The notes under the pieces were generated by a model. It had not been told where the DNA came from and did not search any database. It was given only the letters and a program-made list of their open reading frames with translations. From the NCBI GenBank assembly GCA_030374805.1, contig JARGSG010000262.1, positions 62,001-126,000 on the forward strand: a stretch of 64,000 nt of DNA, read 5' to 3'. Below are positions 39,641 through 50,265 of this stretch, piece by piece. The position numbers and the translations under genes are program-made. The stretch is from Gracilaria gracilis (lineage: Eukaryota > Rhodophyta > Florideophyceae > Gracilariales > Gracilariaceae). The stretch's first letter is position 1. Each line of letters begins with the position of its first letter.

Positions 39641-41853
39641 TCTTCACAGACAAGAAAAAAGGTTTCAAGATTGGCAAGTAGATCTTCTTCGCTCTTGGCA
39701 TACAACAGAAAATCGTCGATCCACTGTAAAAGGTTCGACACTCGTCCCTCAAACTTGTTCGAGAGTACGGCTTGAAAGTGATTTCCTGAGTCACTACCGC
39801 CTTGCAAGAGGCGTTTGGAGGAGTAGACTCCGATTGGAGTTTGAATGGACATCATTTCCTGGGACTCTGCAGAAAGTGGTACCTGCCAATAACCGTGGGC
39901 TAGGTCAATTTTGGCAAAGCATGTGCTTCCCGAAAGATCCTGGAAATGCGATTCCAGATGTGGCATAGCGGACTGGATAGGTACAGTGCGTGCATTTGGG
40001 CCACGGAGGTCTACAGTGAATCTCAGCTTTGTCGAACCAGGTTTCGGTACTGCGAGGGCTGGCGATGCCCACCTGGCTGACGGATTCTTGTAGATGGCTC
40101 CCATAGCCTCCAGTTCGCGTATCGTTCGGATGATGAACTCTCTCTGTTGTGGTGCGTAACGTCTCTGCGACGATCTGTACGGCTTTGCATTTTCAACAGG
40201 AGTTATGGTCAGAGGTGAGACGTCAACAGCAGGGTCTGCACCCAATTTGATGCGAAACACGTCTCGATATCGGTCGAGAATTGCGGACACCTTCTGCATT
40301 CCATCGTTTGATATTCCGTTTCGTCTTGCCTCAGTTAGAATCTTCTCGAATGCTTCATCGATAGATTCTTTGGTATCCTTCCCTATGCCCGCTGCGAGGC
40401 ACTCGGGCAATTCGATGGGGTCGTCATCTGCACTCATATAAGACATCCCCTGATACCTGGCCGTAGCGAGCTTGGCTCTCTTCGTATCCAACTGGTTCAC
40501 GTGCTTGTCGTGGATTTCGTTTCTCACACGAATGAGGTGTTCATTGAGGTTGAAACCAATTGAATTCAAGAACGGACGACCGAGTAGAATTTCTTCGAGT
40601 GGATTCTCAACTACATAGAATTCGACCCCACGAACCCGAACAGGAATATTGGATCCAGGGAGGAAAATTGTAACGGTGAGTGTTACTGAACGGGACGAGT
40701 GCGTGTCAGGGTCTTCGTCTGATTTGAAAACGCCTGTGAGATACACTGGGTTCTCGAAGTTCTTGACCGGAAGATTGGGAACAGAAGAAATCAGTCTACT
40801 GTAGAGGTTATGATCAATCGCGCTGAAATCCGACCCGGAGTCACCAAGCGATAGATCGAACACAGTGTCTTCCAGAGCAACACGGAATCTACTTGCATCG
40901 CTGTCAGGCAGAGCCGTCGTTGGAGTGCCCGAACCTCTCATAGTCTTCGCCTTCTTTACATCCTTCTTCGTGTAGTGCTTCTCGAAAATTTCCCTCTTCC
41001 GTTCAGTTGACGTGATGGGACAATCTTTGAGACGGTGAATCCCGTCACACTTTTCGTTCAGGCAAGGCTCAGACCATTCTGGGTCTTTTCGTTTTCCCAA
41101 ACGAAAATTGGAATTCCGAAGTTGCGATGCTTCCTTCCTGTTGGAATTTTCGACTTTTGATGTCGAAGCCTGCTTTCGGGGGCGGTCATGTAGCTGCTTG
41201 GACTTCTGAGGGTTGACACGAGACAGGGCGGTCTCCGTGAGAGAGAGCTCCAATGCTATGTTGGCCACCTCATCCTTGAACAACTTTATATCAGAAAGCT
41301 GACTTTTCGTCCATCCTCTGCGTAGCATCTTGATCCTCTCCTGCAAGACATTTGGCTGAAATTTGCTCACAAGGCGATCGAGAAATTTTTTCGCCATATC
41401 ACTGTCCTTCAACACCTCCGAGGCGTTGTTCTGATCAAGAGCAGTGATGACGTCAATGACAAAGTTTGCTACACCTCCGGAGGGGTCCTCCCTGTTGGGC
41501 TTGAACGTGACGTGCCGCAGAGTGGCGTCAATTCGTTCCGATAGATCCTTCGGTGTAGACGTCGAAGCCTTCTCGAACCAAACCTTTACCATGTCTGAGG
41601 TTGCTTCCTCTACTGTAGAAGCATCTCCAATTTCTCCAATGAGACAAAGAGCGTGCAGCGTAGCAGAATCCATGCAATCCTTGATAGAGGCCAGTGAAAG
41701 CTTCGAGTTGTCATCACGGTCTTTGTTCACATCATCAACCTTAGCCTTGTAGGCAGCGTAGGATGTCTCAAATTTGATCAATGACGGCTGATCTACTGCC
41801 TTCAATAGCGGTGGCTGAATTACGGACACTACTCCGTAGTTTGACGTCGCCAT
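39631..41853 (-). CDS. gypsy-B Gag, protease and first part of reverse transcriptase
   Basis: 740 codons from the ATG at 41853, only 60 nt inside the 5' LTR. Gag is Lys/Glu-rich with an unusual zinc knuckle (CLNEKCDGIHRLKDC, C-X4-C-X3-H-X4-C instead of CX2CX4HX4C). Protease shows GDSGSDFSAID near 40840-40870. Reverse transcriptase has LRFTVDLRG, FAKIDLAHGYWQV and the catalytic box QWIDDFLLYA, that is WIDD rather than YVDD. I recall W(I/V/L)DD from a clade of gypsy elements found in protists. The frame ends at a stop (CEESA*) and pol resumes one base back (-1). A TTTTTT run lies nearby, but slipping there would meet a stop, so this looks like a lesion or sequence error rather than programmed frameshifting. 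Confidence 0.9.
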   Translation of the reverse strand: MATSNYGVVSVIQPPLLKAVDQPSLIKFETSYAAYKAKVDDVNKDRDDNSKLSLASIKDCMDSATLHALCLIGEIGDASTVEEATSDMVKVWFEKASTSTPKDLSERIDATLRHVTFKPNREDPSGGVANFVIDVITALDQNNASEVLKDSDMAKKFLDRLVSKFQPNVLQERIKMLRRGWTKSQLSDIKLFKDEVANIALELSLTETALSRVNPQKSKQLHDRPRKQASTSKVENSNRKEASQLRNSNFRLGKRKDPEWSEPCLNEKCDGIHRLKDCPITSTERKREIFEKHYTKKDVKKAKTMRGSGTPTTALPDSDASRFRVALEDTVFDLSLGDSGSDFSAIDHNLYSRLISSVPNLPVKNFENPVYLTGVFKSDEDPDTHSSRSVTLTVTIFLPGSNIPVRVRGVEFYVVENPLEEILLGRPFLNSIGFNLNEHLIRVRNEIHDKHVNQLDTKRAKLATARYQGMSYMSADDDPIELPECLAAGIGKDTKESIDEAFEKILTEARRNGISNDGMQKVSAILDRYRDVFRIKLGADPAVDVSPLTITPVENAKPYRSSQRRYAPQQREFIIRTIRELEAMGAIYKNPSARWASPALAVPKPGSTKLRFTVDLRGPNARTVPIQSAMPHLESHFQDLSGSTCFAKIDLAHGYWQVPLSAESQEMMSIQTPIGVYSSKRLLQGGSDSGNHFQAVLSNKFEGRVSNLLQWIDDFLLYAKSEEDLLANLETFFLVCEESA

Positions 41854-41913
41854 GGTTCACAGCATTCACCAATATCAACTTCAGCACCCTTACTCTTTCG
41901 AAACAAAGCGCTT

Positions 41914-42371
41914 TGTTGTTGGATGTTGGCTGATAAAGGGAATTCTGGATCAGGCGCCAACTACGGTAGAGGGGTTGGAAAGAAGGAGAAAGATTGAGGC
42001 AGCTAGACAGAGCGGGCACACCCACACGAAGTTGCTCTTCTGTGTGAGTCACCGTCCAGGAGGAAGGACGGCCTTTTATGCGTACCCCAGCCAAGCCAGT
42101 TGACTGCTGACTTGACAGACGTGATTGCACTTGTACATCACGCTAGCAGCCAAAGGTTCCGCAGGAACCAGATGGTAGGCGTCTAGAAAACTATCTGACG
42201 TAACTCTGACTACGCAATTTCCCGTACTGTCCGTTTGTTGACGTACTGCACGTTTATCTCGATTTGCGCGCATATGCGTACGCGGCTTAGTCCTGACGTC
42301 AGCCAAGACATGTATGATGCATTGATGTATGTCCAACGCAGAGCGGCAACGGTGATGCAGAGTAGACAACA
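41914..42371 (-). repeat. gypsy-B 5' LTR
   Basis: 458 bp, by eye identical to 36757-37214. The base directly inside (minus strand) begins AAGCGCTTTG, not the TGG expected for a tRNA 3'-end primer site. Confidence 0.93.
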
Positions 42372-42410
42372 GGCTGTCAGCAACTCGTAAATCTACCATT
42401 CGTTACCTTT

Positions 42411-42991
42411 AGTCAAGACACATAATCACAGAGTTTGTACATACATCGACAAGAAGGAAACTAACGCAATCTGCGCATTACGCTTTACGAGAGCGTAGTA
42501 AATCCTCGAGACAGCATCCGCACAAGGAAGACCGGGAGAGATTTGAAAAATGCTTCAAGGTTTCTCACTGGTTCTTCGTCACGGGGCGTTCAATTTACCA
42601 TGCATAGGCTGGCATTGTAAAACGCCGTTGTGTTTGTCATCTCCCAGTTCAGGAACATGGCACGTATGAAAGGTTTGATCGCACTGCTCGCGAGCATTGC
42701 GCAAGCGACACCAGATTTGATGGTCTTTCTTCTATTTGAGACGAGCGCAAACGGAGACGACAAGCAGGACTGAGATGAACACAAGAACGTTCATGAGAAC
42801 TGACGGGCAAGAAATGCGCACCAGTTACACCCATGTCTCGATAACGCTTTTAAAACGCTAAGTAAGCATTACTTGCTTCCATTCAAAAAAGATATGTCGC
42901 TTGTTAATACGTTGAATTCGTTTGAAACAATTGACCTGAGGAGGATGGCGGAGAAGCATTGCGCTCCACACTGTGTACACTACGCGCCAAA
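42411..42991. other. Intergenic stretch between gypsy-B target and second TNP2-like unit
   Basis: No supported gene; only short frames on both strands. No terminal inverted repeat for the unit to the right was found here. Confidence 0.35.
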
Positions 42992-43174
42992 ATGGACAAA
43001 GTGGACTTCAACAATATTGTCGCCGCAGTCGTAATGAACTCTTGTCCACGTGAACACTGCCACTGTTCGCGAAAAACGCCCTCCCGGTACCTTTCACAGT
43101 TCCATGTATATCTCAACAGAGCGGATCGTTTACGAATTCATTTGGTCCTACACGAACAAGGAAGAAACTTTTGA
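42992..43174 (+). CDS. Small unrecognised frame (60 residues)
   Basis: ATG at 42992. The composition looks coding (MDKVDFNNIVAAVVMNSC, five cysteine/histidine residues in SCPREHCHC). It ends at a TGA without similarity I can name. It may be a first exon or a remnant. Confidence 0.25.
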   Translation: MDKVDFNNIVAAVVMNSCPREHCHCSRKTPSRYLSQFHVYLNRADRLRIHLVLHEQGRNF

Positions 43175-43345
43175 GGTCTTAACATGAAAGAAGAATGCCT
43201 CACGTCACTCCTCTGCATTGTGCTGCAAATCATCGACAAGAGTGGTTTTCGGAAATCCTCTTCGCGATATTATGTCGTATATATCCCGCACAGTGTCCAA
43301 AACGGCGTCCAACACAAGCTATTGGGGCGCAAAAAAAGTGTCACA

Positions 43346-45819
43346 TCACTTGAGATATCCCTGAAAACAAAACTTCAATCTCTCAAACCCATATTCTTCC
43401 ACAATTCTCACATTACCAAACTGCGGTTCTGCTTGACCCATGACTCGGAGAAGAACAACATTTGGTTGCTTCTCAATTTCACTAAAGTCATACCGAAGAA
43501 ATGCTACCCACTTCCCCAATATTTGAGAACCGCTCAATATTTGACGTTCGAAACACCTCCTCATAGTCTGCTGCATAACTTACAATATCATGGCGTACAT
43601 TCCACCTCTGTAAACATCCAGCATAAAGTGTCATGCCTTACAAAAGCCTTTGGTTGAAACCAATCTAGACAAGCAGCAATTGCAGCAGTGCGCAAAACCT
43701 TGGGTTTCAAGCTGAAAGTGCCGTAACTCATAGGAATCATACTGAGTTTTTGCAGGACTTCTTCATTTGTCATTGCAGAATCGTCAGCAAGAAGTCGAGA
43801 AATCGTTGCATTGACAAACCTTGAACCAAGAACCTGCCTCTCAAAATTGAGTTTCGAGTTAGTGTCAAGAAATGGTCGCTTTCTTAGAACCTCAGTGGGA
43901 GACCGCAATCTGAGAATCAACTGTTGCGAACTCTCTGCGTTTGTTTGTCGCCGATTGTCTGCCGCCGACAGAACTTGCAAAGCTTCTGCAGCCATGTTAA
44001 CATTTATAAGCTGGCGTCCCAGCTCTCTTTTTCTTTTGTTGGTTGCTTTGAATGATGCTTTGATGCCACGATGACGGGTTTCGTTGATGCTCGTGTCGGT
44101 ACTACTCAGTGGGCCAAAGTTTCGTAGAGAGAAACCTAAATGCGAGTGAAGACGGTGCAGCTTTTTGCTTTTCTTCAAGCCAAACATTCGTTTCATCAGT
44201 AGACAAACATTTGATGTAAAGTTTTGAAACGCTTCAATATCGTTTTTCGTGAACTCATTGTCTTGAGGGTTTCGATTTGTGCCTTCCATTACGGCCTGAA
44301 CGTAATCTAGGGCCAGGGCGGTTTGCGTTATTATGTCGTCGTCGGGGACGGCGTTTGCGTTCATTCCGATAACTGCATGAAACTGGAACGGAACAATCAA
44401 TCTCCTCTGCATCCCGGTGAAACTAGCTTGGTTTGTCAGACTCCCGCATTTTAAATGGCCTCATGCCGCGAACACTTGTAGTTTGCAGGAAGTTCTGCAA
44501 GACGTCTATTGGCAGTTGTCGTCCATGTTTCTCGATTTAGATTTCCCCGTATGCAAGAATCTCGTAGGAAGCCCTGAACAAATTATCACCGTAGTAGCGA
44601 CTAAACCCAAGATCGAATGCATGCAATTTATCAAAGCCAAACCTGTCAAACATACTCCCTTCAGCTGTGCCAACATCATACAAAATGCATAGTGACGGTG
44701 GAAAAAGGAGAGCGCTTTCTTGCTGTAAGAAACGCTTCAGATAGTTCTGCCTTCTTTTTTGGTATGCTTTTGGCATTCTCATGAACTGCTTCCATTTCAT
44801 GGAAGGGTATATTTGTCCACTACCGTCGCAGTACGTTCCCTCCGACAACAGTCGTTCCAATATTGAACTCTCAAGTTGAGCGCTGACAACAGTGTCCACA
44901 GACCTTGACTCGTGATGCTGTCCAGGTATGCTACTAGTTCGATTTGCCCGGAAAAACGGCACAAGGTACATTGACGTAAGCCACCCGCTTCGATAGAGAT
45001 TTATAAACACCCGTTCTTGAGGCTGATCACATAGAACCGATAAAAGTCGTGGTTCGAAGCAATACTGCTGCCAAAGATCTCGTGAGTGATGCGAAGCATC
45101 CCTGAGTAAGCAAAAACAAAAACCTTTGGAACAACTCGTTCCTTAAGAGAGGCAAATCAGCGTTCTTCCCCACATAGATCGTCGATAAACAGTTCAGGCG
45201 CAATACCAATATCGCTCCACACACACCGTAAGCAACTGGCATGTTGTCAATTCGTATGCGAAGCACCACGCTCTCTACTGCCCCAGACTGCGCTAACTGT
45301 GTGCCATCGCAGTACAGAGAAAAAAAAGACCAGGAGGAAGGTCAAGATAATACGGAGCGCTCGCCGTTTCCATCATTTCGCAAGTGTGGGCACAAGTGTA
45401 CACACGATTTCCGTCAGCGTTTGTCATCGCCGTGAACGGTTCAACCTTACTTAGCCCGCCAAAATTGTCAATCAATGACTTTAGAGCTTTCATGATAGGG
45501 ATAATGTACCCAACTTGGGATTGTTCTCTGATGGTAATGTGCGCAACGTTCCAACCTTGGGCTTTCACAATAACATTTCTTTCGTATAACACTCTATTAG
45601 AGAATGCCTTTTCGTCTTCAAAATCTGAAAGAAGGTGTGGAACAGCGCATATAGTCTCGTTATCCTGTAGGAAGGCCTCAAAAGCCCTTCGATGTTGACG
45701 GTAGCATTCTTCCATTTCATTAACTGAGTAACGCTTTCGCAAGCAATCATCAACAAGTGGCTTAAGTTGAGCAGAAATTGAGGATTGTTGTGACGGTGAG
45801 TCATCTACGTTAGCCTCTA
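43346..45819 (-). pseudogene. TNP2-like transposase, C-terminal part, decayed (5' part at 57364-57933)
   Basis: This continues the gene split by gypsy-C. Segments in order: LKPLVDDCLRKRYSVNE, CDGTQLAQSGAV (candidate acidic residue in the DG motif), RIRIDNMPVAYGVCGAI, GFDKLHAFDLGFSRYYGDN, GMRPFK.GSLTNQASFTGMQRR, KLHRLHSHLGFSLRNFG and a tail with GQAEPQFGNVRIVEEYG. The DG...P, D-LH--DLG and TN-A--TG patterns resemble the TNP2 superfamily, though clearly distant from the enzyme at 25580. Lesions: a frame change at a T8 run (about 45320), another near 45115, an in-frame TAA at about 44538, and an extra A in an A-run near 44450. A possible short intron precedes the last segment. Dead copy. Confidence 0.6.
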
Positions 45820-46329
45820 TGTCGTACAAATACCGATAAGGTGTGGGGTCCGCCTGGTAGAGGGAGCGCGCGAGGGCTCAACCTAAAGGGGAAAAACACA
45901 CAACCAATATGGTAGTAGGGCACCTGAAACCCGCAGGGGCAAACGGCGGGGCAACTAGTCTAGACCGTGTAGGTGTACGGTAGTAGACGTCGACGCGCGG
46001 TAAAACCTGAATAGTAATAGAGTAGCAAGTGACCAAGATGGTATAGTTACTGCCCTAATGGTGCCTGACTTTACAATACCCGAGGGGGAAGGCGAGGTGC
46101 ACCACAATATATACAAGGTGCACCGACGCCGATCTCCCATGCGGGCATGACGTCATCGGCTGTGCCCATGACCTACTGTCATGGGCCAGCAATGCTAAAC
46201 TATCCTAGACTATAAATTAGAAATTAGAAATTATAAAATACAGGATACCAATTGGGTACAGTGCAGCCAGCAAGGCGCACCAGTAGAACCCACGTTGGCA
46301 CCAACCCATTGAGGTCTCATTGTACTACA
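45820..46329 (-). repeat. gypsy-C 3' LTR
   Basis: The plus strand starts TGTCGTACAAATACC and ends TGTACTACA. Within 510 bp it has several dyads (ACCGATAAGGT, ACCAATATGGT, ACCAAGATGGT, ACCAATTGGGT). It contains a TATATAC word near 46110. Confidence 0.93.
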
Positions 46330-49215
46330 GACCCCCTTTTCCTACCCCTGAGCCACGCCCTCGTGGGTCCTAGATCCTTTCACCAAGTCGGTTGCATCGT
46401 CGTACCAATTTGGTCCCTGTCGCAGCCTTCGTGCCATCTCACGCCGTGCGTCGCGTCGGTTCGGCATCACCGAACGCACTCTGTTCACCACCTTGGTCAT
46501 CACCGATTGCGGCTCTATCCACCTCTTTGGTTATCACCGACAGCGGCCTATTCATCCCCATTTGTGGGTTTAGGGCGCGACGCGCGCCCATTGCATACCT
46601 CCAAGGTTCTGCCTTTTTTGGCTGCCCGGCTTGGACCCTTTTACCGTGTCCGTATAACCCAGTGGGGGGTGGCGGGTTGCGCCTTCGAGCTCGTGTGGGC
46701 ACTGTACCGTGAAGGATTTTGGCGCCCACTTGGTTGCGGCGTGTTTCTCTGTCCCCTTCGAGGTTCGAGTACCAACCCTTCGAGGCATTGCCGCTGATTC
46801 CATCGAGGTTGTTCCACCGTTATCCCTTCTGGTTACCTTCGCACCCCCTTTGCGGTTTGTCTACGCGGGCTCGCGCCACCCGTGGCTTTTCGTCCGACCG
46901 ACAAGGTTGAATATCCGTTTATGGTGACCCCCGATCCTTATTTGAACCACATGGGTAGCCCTGGTACCAGCGTGCGGGCTCGCACCCGTAGCGGTACACG
47001 GCGATTGTCGGTTCCCCATGTTGGTCAATCGGACGCGGTAACCTCAAGGGACGGCGCGCCATCGGCGACCAATGCCGATGCCTTAATGGTTGAACCAGCA
47101 TGGGGCCCCGAACGGGTGGAGGTTTTGAGCATCAGCTCTAGTGGACTCACCCATTGTGGATAAAAAGCCGATTCGCTTCACCCCTGCGGTCGAATGCTCG
47201 CCGTCTCAACCACTCCCTCGCGGTACTCATCACACCATGTCGGGTGCCGGTCCCTCGCGCGGCCGCGGAAGCGGCATTGCCAAGTTCTGGTTCTCGGGGT
47301 GCTGCTTTGTACCATTCCCGCATCCAAACTGGTTTTCGGAGCCAGCCGGTTCCGTCTTCCTCAAATCAACCTCAAGGGATTCACGAAGGGATCCGGGACC
47401 CGTATGGTCCGGAGCCCGAGATTCCTCGTGGTATTTCCTATTATGGTTTGGAGCCGTTCACCACGGCCGACTGGAACGTGTCCCAACATGGTACCTTCGG
47501 GGTCGATCCGAGAATGGTGTCGCAAGCGACGCTGTACCGTCGGAACTGGCCAGTGGCGCCGGGAGAACACATCGCTTCCCCGGCGTCTTGCGCCGTCCGA
47601 CTTTTGGGATACCTACTTGGGTTTGTTTCGTTGGGATTGCGAGCGTCTCCGCTCCGTCCCCCCAAACGCTCCACCGTCGGGATAAGGAATCTCAACCTCG
47701 TCAGGGTCGGGTGGAGTGCTATGACAGCCGCCAGCGACACACACTAATGAGGTATTTCATCCCCCCCGCTTTATCCCAGCGATCTGCCGTATGTTCGTAT
47801 TGAACCGGAGCTCCATTATTAACCGACAGTCTAGTTGTGAAGATCTGTCAGTACGACTCCCTTCCGCAGCAGTACCTTCCGGCTTCACCACATTTGGTTT
47901 GCTTCGATAGGCCTTACAATACCATCCATTGGGCTAACCGTCGTAGGTGGGGGGGTGGATGCTGCCACCGAGGCTCGCATTCGCACCCGGTCCAGCTTCA
48001 ACCGCGTCATGCATGGGTTCCATAATGTGGGAGTTTTTCTCACAACCTAATAAGGGAAGAACCTCTTGGTATGTGGCCCGACCTGAATGGTGGAATGCCT
48101 ATGAGGTACCGATGTCGCTTAGCGTCCCCAACCCCCACCGGTATTGGCTTACTTCGGGAGCTACATCACCCGTAACCACGATCGGTATTACCTCATTTGG
48201 TTGATTGCCCTCGCGGAATGGGCCGTATTGGTGGCCATCTTAGCTCTGCAGGCTGCCCGTGACGGTATTGACTGGGATTGTCGTTCTCGAGAAGCAGAGA
48301 TTTACCGTGACGGTGTGCAACCTCCTGGTCGTATGTTCTTCATTCCCCCGAGGGTCATTCGCGACATTCGTCTATTTGGAATCGGAACCATTGTGGCAGG
48401 TACGGACTACTCTATCGAGCAGCTGGAATCGTTGCTTACCCAAGTGGAGAGTTTCCCGTGGGGAGCCAAGCAGGGGTGGGAGGTTTTCGATCCGGTGTCC
48501 TGGAAGGTTGTATCCCGCGCGGAGCAGCGCTATCCCGGGGCTCCGACCGATCAGGGACCTCCAGGGGAGTCCCGAGCCATTCCCAACCGTGGTGGAATCG
48601 CCAGCAGCTACCCCTGTGGTCACTTCAGCGCCTACTCCCCGCTCCAGAGGGACGCAATACGCCTGCCCATACTGGTGCCACTCCTCTTCTCCCTAGTACC
48701 ACACGGGTTGATGGGCCTCCGCGGGCTATCCTCGGGGGTGTCATGGCTGCGGCTGCGGCGCCTGTCCCCTCTCAGGTGGACTCCCAGGCCATTTCAGGTT
48801 TAATGGCTCGGGTCCGCCAAGCCTGTGTGGTGAACTTCCAGCGGGCGGGTCCTACCTCTGTGGTCGAAGCTCTTACCCTTCTGGAAAGCATCCTGCCTCG
48901 TCATGCACAGTACATGCGATCCTTTTCCCAAATTGGTGAGTTCCGGAACCGTTTCAGGTCGAGCTCTACCAGATGGCTACCAACCAGGTGGCAGGCCTAG
49001 CGACGGCCATGGGCCCGACGCCTACAAACCCTTTGGAGGATCCCCTATTTGGTGCTAGCCTGAACCCCGGCCTTCTAGCCGCTACGCAGGCTCCTCTCCA
49101 CATCGGGTCGTCGGCACCTCCGTCGGTTGCGCAGGCGAGCGCGCCACCTCCGATGGGTGCCGACGTGATGCCAGGCGTCAGCGTGCCTGCTAGTACCACC
49201 CGTGGGTCATGGTAG
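46330..49215 (+). CDS. Antisense coding region of gypsy-C (frame-broken, unrecognised)
   Basis: Long plus-strand frames run against the direction of gag-pol. The best stretches: about 47330-47600 (YGPEPEIPRGISYYGLEPF, MVSQATLYRRNWPVAPGEH); 48144-48530 (ITRNHDRYYLIWLIALAEW, a hydrophobic segment; then FIPPRVIRDIRLFGIGTIV and SIEQLESLLTQVESFPWG); about 48720-48945 (AAAAPVPSQVDSQAISGLM, VVEALTLLESILPRHAQYM); and 48945-49215 (YQMATNQVAGLATAMG, Pro/Ala-rich tail). They join end to end only with frame changes near 47150, 48000, 48550 and 48950. Composition is coding-like, but I recognise no domain. Antisense genes between pol and the 3' LTR are known in the plant Tat/Grande gypsy lineage; this could be an analogous gene, now decayed. 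Confidence 0.45.
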
Positions 49216-49343
49216 CGCGCCCCAGCCAGGCTCCAGGCCAGGCTCACCTCTTCCAGCCTTGGCCGGGAGCCCATCAGAACACCACTCCGGGTCGGGGATC
49301 CTCAGCTGGAGGCTCCTCGGGGCCTCACTTTGCCACTAACCCA

Positions 49344-49589
49344 TCAGGTTGATTGTCGTAACCACTTCTGCATCCCTGTTGGTATTGCTCTTTCAGTAAA
49401 GTTAAAAGTTATGTGTTTCCATGTTAGGTTCCAATTTCCATCGAGGGGCATTGCGAGGCGGAAACGCGAAAACAGCTCCCCTCCCCCTTCCTTAGACCAG
49501 CGTACCACGGTGGGTGAAGCGTAGTTCCTTGTAGGTAAATTGGTTCCATCTGGAGCCACATTTGCGTGCTCGTAGTATGGATTCACCAT
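49344..49589 (-). CDS. Small sense-strand frame downstream of gypsy-C pol
   Basis: 81 residues from an ATG at 49589 (MVNPYYEHANVAPDGTNLP, FRLAMPLDGNWNLTWKHIT). It lies on the same strand as gag-pol about 0.7 kb after the pol stop. The composition is protein-like but the frame is short and no family is recognised. It may be a remnant of an extra gene. Confidence 0.25.
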   Translation of the reverse strand: MVNPYYEHANVAPDGTNLPTRNYASPTVVRWSKEGGGELFSRFRLAMPLDGNWNLTWKHITFNFTERAIPTGMQKWLRQST

Positions 49590-50265
49590 GATGGTACGAC
49601 GCTTCGCCTCCGCGCGGGGCAGCGAGCGGTTTGGCCTCCCCGTGAGGTGAGGTGACGTGCCACGCGCTTGCGCGCGGTGGCCAGCAATGTACCTGGATTG
49701 GTCTGCATGGCCTCTCACCATGCATGGGCGCACGTGCGGTGTTTCACCCTGGAGGTTACTTGCAAGGCGAATCAAAATATTTGACCGGAAAATTACCCCT
49801 CCATATGGTAGTGAAAACGCAGAAAACCCTTTTGGTCTGTATCTCGAGAACCAAGGGGTTTCAGAGGCTGGGAATGGCCGATTCGGGAGCGCGGCACGGT
49901 CAAAATACTTAGATTTTTTGACCATGCCGTTGCTCGCTCCCTACACACAATAGTGTAAACCGAATCGGTTACTCCGCACGGCGCGCCACGAGAAGCGCGC
50001 GTATGCCTCGTCAATTAAAAAGATTCAATTTTTTGAATGTTTCCACCGTGCGGGTTCGCGCGCGTGCCGCGCACGTGCATGGCGCGTGTGCAACGGCGCG
50101 CGTACAACGGTGCGTCCGTCTTTAGCGCTACCGCTCCTTGGACGTACCCTCATGGAATGCTTCCTTCTGGTTGTACCTTCCCGGTGAGCGTCCGAACCGA
50201 CTTTGGTACTCCTCATTACAATGTGCTTTTCCCCCTTCCTTGGGGGACTGCATTACCTCTAAGGT

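Larger units (their letters stand above)
36757..42371 (-). mobile_element. gypsy-B: chromodomain Ty3/gypsy element, very recent
   Basis: A 5615-bp element in minus orientation with two 458-bp LTRs that look identical base for base and a 5-bp target duplication GGCTG (36752-36756; 42372-42376). Gag, protease, reverse transcriptase, RNase H, integrase and a C-terminal chromodomain follow in gypsy order. A single frame change within reverse transcriptase is the only lesion seen. Confidence 0.95.

Noticed and set aside
39601..39680. Programmed frameshift in gypsy-B pol at the T6 run
   Set aside because: A -1 slip at TTT TTT meets a TGA four codons later, before the frame needed for the rest of pol.
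43184..43657. Plus-strand 157-codon frame
   Set aside because: It lies opposite the last segment of the TNP2-like gene, whose minus-strand reading has better composition and order.
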